Part shown: piece after piece, positions 59,030-64,000 of the stretch
Numbering within the stretch: the first letter of the stretch is position 1
Layout: each line of letters starts with the position of its first letter
Source: Codonopsis lanceolata
Lineage: Eukaryota > Streptophyta > Magnoliopsida > Asterales > Campanulaceae
Length of the DNA stretch: 64,000 bases
Assembly: GCA_013146195.2 (NCBI GenBank)
Contig: CM028379.1
Location: forward strand, 88,641,401-88,705,400
Reading direction: 5' to 3'
The notes under the pieces: model-generated
The model's input: the letters and a program-made list of their open reading frames with translations, nothing else
Database searches by the model: none
What the model was told of the DNA's origin: nothing
Translations under genes and position numbers: made by a program

Positions 59030-59594
59030 AGATGACCCATCTCATCCGACTCCCATTATTGATAACGCCATGGCCCTCGCCGCTTGTTTAATTTATTACT
59101 TTCTACCATCATGGTTTACCCGATTTGTATAATTATTACTTTTATCGCCATGGCTTATGTCATTGTATAATTATTAGTTGCTTTACTTTCCAGACTGGCT
59201 TGTCTTCCCGTTTTGCCCCATAGTTATATATAATGGGCCTTAAGTTTTCATTTGTAAGAAGAGGAAGAAATATAATTTCTAAGATTTTAAGTCTTCAATC
59301 ATCTTATTCTTATTTGTCCTTCTTATTATTCTACAATTTGTTCACCTGCCTATCCCAACAATTCATGAGACACGATTTCGACCTATCGATGATGATCACA
59401 TACCAAATGTTATATCGTGAGTTGGACTTATGTATTAGCACGCTTTTGGAGTCCGATTGTGTTATTTATATGTTTTGAAAGTCTATTTTAATTAGCTCAA
59501 AATATGTTGGGCTTGATGTGACGTGTTTAAAGTTCATATCGACTTTGGTTATGCTAGTTATGATTTATAACATTGTAATAGAAAACACTCGTTA
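59030..59594 (+). other. 3' flank of TPS-g copy 2
   Basis: Homologous to 11598-12167. There is no gene; the open frame at 59233-59478 is not conserved with copy 1. Confidence 0.5.
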
Positions 59595-59597
59595 AAG

Positions 59598-59662
<65 letters not shown>
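59595..59662. repeat. (AT)n microsatellite
   Basis: About thirty AT units, longer than the run at 12168-12195 in copy 1. The LINE inserted at its right edge. Confidence 0.95.
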
Positions 59663-59665
<3 letters not shown>

Positions 59666-59666
<1 letters not shown>

Positions 59667-61628
59667 TTTATTGCCCTAGCTAGGGTTTACCTACATGCAG
59701 CCCAAACCCGGAGGCCTCCCTTCGGTTCAACCATCTGCTCCATCTCCACATTCTACGCCGGCCACCACATCTTATGCTCAAAGTTGTTGGACAACCAAAA
59801 CCTTCGTTGGCTCTTCAAGCCCGACGCAACTGCCCGCTAGCCCCTCGGCAAGCTAATGTTTTCAATGGTGAGCCGTGATGTCTCTTCACTCCAAGAGATC
59901 GGCCGCCGCTAAGCGCCTTGCAAACACAATTGTGCAAGTTTTCGGCAGTCGACCATCGCTCATGCCATCCAGAGGATATCGCTGCTCATGGAAGCTTAAT
60001 GGTCCCTTTGTTGTAGGTTTATTAGACCCGAGACATGTCATGGTTCGATTATCCTCGTCAGAAGACTTGATTCTGGCGCTATCAAAGGAATCACACATGA
60101 TTCAATCGTCCATGTATCGGTCATTCAGATGGACACCAGATTTCTCCTTCAGGAAAGATATCACCAAAGTCGCTGTATGGGTGCGCCTACACCAATTACC
60201 GTTGACACACTTTAATCCTTCTTTTTTACAATGCATTGGCAATTCCCTTGGTCGGTTTTTACGTGCGGATGACAAAACCCTCGCATTATCAAGGCCTATG
60301 TTTGCTCGCATTTGTGTTGAAATGGATGTATCGGTGCCTCTCCCTTTTCGTTTCTGGATTGGGACTAGTAAAGAAAACGGTTTCTGGCAGCCTCTAGAGT
60401 TTGAAGGAAACATTCGTTATTGTATCGGTTGTGGACTGCTTGGGCATATCAAAGAAGTTTGTCGTAAAAATCATCGTTCACATCAATCTCGATCTAGGGA
60501 CTTGAAGGGTGAACAAGAGGCGTCTCCTAAGGTGAATTTGACAGGGAAAGATCCTGTGATTGATACCACTCCTAAGCAAAGTCCGACAGTGGTGGAAGCC
60601 GCTCCTATGGTTAAGCAAGTTTGGGCTCCGGTTACAAAAACTAATAATGAAGCATCGGTTTCTTTAGCAAAAGACTCTCAAGGTATTCCCGTCGAAACGG
60701 AACACATAGATCTCATGAACGAGGCTTGCATGTATCGATGACAATCCGAAACCAATATTAGCGATCCGCCTCCAACTTCGTCCAATGTATTGGGGTAAGT
60801 AATCCTTTTGATATCTTGTCCAATTTAAATGATGATCACATTGCCCAACATGATAACATTCGACATCCCCGCTCAAGATAAAGGCTCTCCACCTCGAATG
60901 TGGAAACTGCTCCCATTGTTGTCGCTGCTCAGCTAATGCCAATGTTTCTCGGCCCAATGTGGTCGCTCCCATTCATCAAGATCCAAATTTTAGTTGATGT
61001 TCAAGATACCAATCCTACGCCCAAGAAACCATCCCTAATACAACTCACATCGCTAAAAGCCCTACGATAGGCGGACTACAACTGAGCCCCTACCGCCACA
61101 ACTGCCAATCCTTCTGGTCATAGATCTCCGTCTTGCTCTGGCTTGAGCCCAAATTCCCCCCCTTTCAATCCATCTTTTAACCGAAAAATGCCGTTGAAAT
61201 CCCAATTGATTCTCGTGACACATTCTATGCCGATTTAAGTGGTTTTTTGAGGAAGATTCTTCTCACGAAACTCCTTTGAATATAACCTCCCCCAATAAAT
61301 TTGTTGTCATACAAACAATTGAAGAAGAAGAGGAAAATTTTGATAATGACCTCGCCCACTTTGAAGCTCTTGATCTAGAAACCCCCAGCCTTAGAAGGTC
61401 GCGCCGCATTTAAGAGTCGTTATCGTAATTATTAGACTTATTTCTTGGTTTTTATCTAGGTTTATTTTATAGCCATTGTTTCTCTATTTATTTCTTCAAG
61501 GTAAGGCTCCTTTGTCCCCCCTTTTTAAGGGTAAGGTTGGTTGTCCCCCTTTAGCTTGTTTTCCTTTTTTTCTAATTTATATAAAAAATATTAAAGTTAG
61601 TTGAAAAAAAAATAATAATAATAATAAT
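59666..61628 (+). mobile_element. L1-type LINE derivative without ORF2
   Basis: About 1.96 kb absent from copy 1. It has a 5' leader, an ORF1, a decayed stretch (60742-61430), a 3' region ending in a T-rich, then A-rich segment, and an (AAT)n tail at 61612-61628. No endonuclease or RT is seen, so ORF2 was lost and the element must have used another LINE's enzymes. The 5' end is set at the edge of the (AT)n run, so a target duplication cannot be read. Confidence 0.75.
59875..60741 (+). pseudogene. LINE ORF1 (DUF4283 plus CCHC knuckle)
   Basis: An open frame of 288 codons on the plus strand. The first part (KLNGPFVVGLLDPRHVMVRL, then FRWTPDFSF and VAVWVRLHQLPLTHF) is the DUF4283 RNA-binding fold of plant LINE ORF1. 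It is followed by the CCHC knuckle CIGCGLLGHIKEVC near 60421-60462 and a basic, Ser/Pro-rich tail. An N-terminal piece with ATG 59695 is in another frame and ends in a stop, so the protein is 5'-broken. The protein coats LINE RNA in family members. Confidence 0.85.
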
Positions 61629-62428
61629 TTTGGCTAGATTGACCGGAAGTGTATCGTACGTTATGTGTTTCTTTCTATAAGTTAAAATATATTTTATTTT
61701 AAACCTGACTAATTAATAATGATTAGTTAATGTTTAATTGAGTCTAATTGGTGATTGAATTGGTTTGACTATTAATTAGTTTGGATTAGATCCTCTTTTT
61801 CAAAATCATATTTCATCTCCTATTCCACCGTTGTACCACTGGCACATGTCCATTGTAAATAAAAAAATTACTTACCAATTTGCGTGGTAAACCGATGTTA
61901 ACCGTAGACATCACCGGAGAAAAACCAAATCCCTCCCCCAATTTTATCGGAAAATAAAAACTAATAGATCCATTATTATCGCTATTTATGTATTTATTAA
62001 CTTTCAACAAATAATTTCTCTATATCAATTTATATTTTCATTGAAAATCTAATATTTTAATTTTTGGTGAAAAACTAATATATTAATTTTCATTGAAAAA
62101 TTAATATATTAATTCTCAGTGAAAAATTAATATATTAATTTTCAATGAAAAACTAATAGATCCATTACTTAGCAATTTTCAATGAAGCTTTGATTTTTAG
62201 CGAAAGGATGATTAGATATATTTTTATTCATATGACTTACTACATGTGTCGGTGTTACGAGTGTTTGTGGTTCGGTTTGCTTTGATTTAGGACAAAACAT
62301 CGAACCGATCGAACCATCCCCATGTCTGACTATCCCCTCCCTTAGTTTTGCCCATCATTATCCCTCCCTCAAACTTACAGGAGCCAACTTTCTCTACTGG
62401 AAGACTCAAATGCTGCCCTTCCTTCCTT
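61629..62428 (+). other. 3' end of duplication copy 2
   Basis: Homologous to 12196-12995, including the roughly 30-bp minisatellite at 62036-62160. There is no gene. Confidence 0.6.
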
Positions 62429-62595
62429 CGGCCAGCCTCTGCTTCAACCTGGTCATCCGTACTCGCATGAAGCATGTGGCACTTGATTTTCACTACATTC
62501 GGCAACAAGTTAAAGATGGGCTCTTACGAGTTTCCCACATCTTCTCGGCTCACCAGTAGGCCGACGCTCTTACCAAGCCGCTTGCTCCCCATTAT
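62429..62595 (+). pseudogene. Copia RNase H tail fragment
   Basis: It reads NLVIRTRMKHVALDFHYIRQ, then KDGLLRVSHIFSAHQ, a stop, and ADALTKPL, the standard C-terminal end of Copia RNase H. It begins exactly at the duplication boundary. The element is otherwise absent and is different from both other Copias in the window. Confidence 0.85.
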
Positions 62596-62619
62596 AAATG
62601 AAATTAAATCATTACGTTT

Positions 62620-62960
62620 GACATTAAAATATCACTTTATAGTATTAAAAATGTCACTTTTTAACATTAAATGTGTTGCTTTTAACCCTAAAAGTGTAAT
62701 TTTGTCTTATAAATAAAAATCGTCGTTATTGGCATTAAAAGTGTCACTTTTTAGCATTGAAAGTGTCCCGTTTTATTGTTAAATGTGTCACTTTTGGCAG
62801 TTACCGTCAGTTTTAAAATGTCACTTTTTAGTATTAAATGTGACGCTTTTTAGTATTAAGAGTATCACTTTTTAGTATCATGAGTGTTACTTTATATTTT
62901 AATAAGAATTACAATAAATTTCTCTTTATAGTGTAACTTTTAAGCTTAAAATGTATCACA
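62620..62960. repeat. Degenerate 20-25-bp minisatellite
   Basis: About a dozen units of (A/T)GTGTCACTTTTTAGnATTAA with substitutions. No coding. Confidence 0.75.
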
Positions 62961-63849
62961 TTTGCCTTTAGATGTGTCTCTTAACATTTCGTCAAAATCC
63001 GTTATGGTCAGTGAAGCATCCCAATGCAAATGAGACTAACGGAGTTGACAGAGGATTAAATTGCAAAGCGTGAGAAACATAAGAATTTCGACAACAAACC
63101 TTGAAAGTGCAGGGGCACCGAAGCAAAATAAGAAACTTCTCATTAATGAGCAAAACAAATTAATTCCGTGGCTAGTGATAATCGAAGACTAGACCTCCGC
63201 CAAACCTTAAGTGCCGGCTCTAAACCATCTTGAATGACTTGCTATCGTAAATTTTAGTAACATGTTATTTATTTATTATGACCGACGAATTCCTAAATTG
63301 GGCTCGTCCTACACAAACCTTTGCCTAAAACTATTGTTTTGTATTAACGATAATTAACATTACCGAATAATTTCGATATAAAAACAATAATTCTAAATAT
63401 CGTTATTAGGCTAATAAATAAAATAAACAATAACGGTAATTAACATTATCGAAAATATTAGTATTAACTTCTTTATTATTCTACAGCCAAAGAAGTCAAG
63501 GCTTGCATGGAGAACGAAAAACCCTTTTGCTTGCAGTAGTCTTCATATTGAAAAAGATCTCATGACAGGACCTAACCCTTTTACTTGCCGTAGTTTATGT
63601 GATGATCTTTGCCGTAGTTTATGTGAGTCAAATGTATGTCCTCTTTTCATTTTTGTAATCCTTTTATGTCTTGCATATGAATTTGTTTTAATTTCTTATT
63701 TGAAGTTTATTTTTTTCTTGTTATGACCAAAATGTTTATTTATTAGCCTAAACAATATTTAATATGAATTTTTAAATACTTTAATTAATTAATTAATTAA
63801 TTAATTTAGTTTTTTATTTAATAAATTAGTTTATGTGATGATTAAATAG
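62961..63849. other. Non-coding
   Basis: No clear gene. A short duplicated word TTGCCGTAGTTTATGTGA lies at 63583-63620, and a tetranucleotide TTAA run near 63780-63805. Confidence 0.4.
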
Positions 63850-64000
63850 GCAATTGAGACTTTTAACAAAAATGAAATTCGAAATGATTTCAATATTGGT
63901 GATAATTCTTACGAAGATACAACAAGCATCAATGATGTTGAGAAATCTCCTCTAATCAATGACGAGTGTAAGGATCGAAATGAATTAGAAGATGAAATTG
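63850..64000 (+). CDS. Possible partial exon at the window edge
   Basis: After a T-rich stretch and TAG (63847-63849) a frame is open to the window end: AIETFNKNEIRNDFNIGDNS, then an acidic DVEKSPLINDECKDRNELEDEI. Composition is coding-like and a 3' splice site is plausible. There is no recognised family and only about 50 codons are visible. Confidence 0.25.

Larger units (their letters stand above)
54213..62428 (+). repeat. Segmental duplication, copy 2
   Basis: Direct counterpart of 1-12995. It carries TPS-g copy 2. Private changes: a 220-base filler in place of the first 15 codons, a LINE at about 59666-61628, and small indels in exons 6 and 7. Confidence 0.9.

Overview
The window is AT-rich, intron-containing plant nuclear DNA, almost certainly from a eudicot. 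It holds seven-exon terpene synthase (TPS) genes and a dense set of plant transposons: Copia and Gypsy LTR elements, L1-type LINEs, a tRNA-derived SINE, Helitrons, CACTA, hAT-like, MULE, Tourist and Stowaway elements. Nothing bacterial or viral is present. The species cannot be named from the sequence.

The biological core is a broken TPS cluster. A TPS-g type gene (acyclic terpene alcohol class, such as linalool or nerolidol synthases) lies at 2132-11597. Its seven exons join into an unbroken 542-codon frame, except that a young Copia retrotransposon (5123-10137) sits inside exon 3 with a 5-bp TAAAG target duplication. A near-identical second copy lies at 56706-59029. It lacks the Copia and so preserves the empty site, but it has lost its start region and carries frameshifts. 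The two copies belong to a direct segmental duplication (1-12995 and about 54213-62428) that each copy's later insertions allow to be put in order. Between them, on the minus strand, is a third and more divergent TPS (30204-33110, TPS-b-like). It is truncated at its 5' end, split by a hAT-like element in exon 6, and altered at the RxR motif. None of the three can encode a normal enzyme as it stands.

Layout: 1-12995 is duplication copy 1. 12996-16000 has short tandem repeats, a Tourist MITE, and a SINE with a solo LTR nested in it. 16056-20075 has Gypsy and LINE debris. 20088-21012 is an inverted copy of the TPS upstream repeat that preserves a Helitron empty site. 21200-26074 has Gypsy LTR and non-autonomous Gypsy remains on the minus strand. 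27055-29083 is a CACTA element. 30204-33110 is the TPS-b pseudogene. 33111-40480 is a mosaic of dispersed repeats, hAT-like/Stowaway nesting, palindromes and a CACTA end. 40490-46453 is a Copia-derived element with matched 482-bp LTRs and a 5-bp target duplication, whose interior has its protein domains in permuted order around an internal second LTR. 48511-49756 is a Pack-MULE with long terminal inverted repeats and an exact 9-bp duplication, carrying the start of a KAI2-type karrikin receptor gene. 53424-55257 is a complete non-autonomous Helitron. 56706-62428 is TPS-g copy 2 with a LINE insertion. The last 1.5 kb has tandem repeats and perhaps the first bases of an exon.

The strongest candidates for something undescribed are the permuted Copia element, the KAI2-carrying Pack-MULE, and the TPS-g gene split by an LTR whose own promoter faces the catalytic half of the enzyme.
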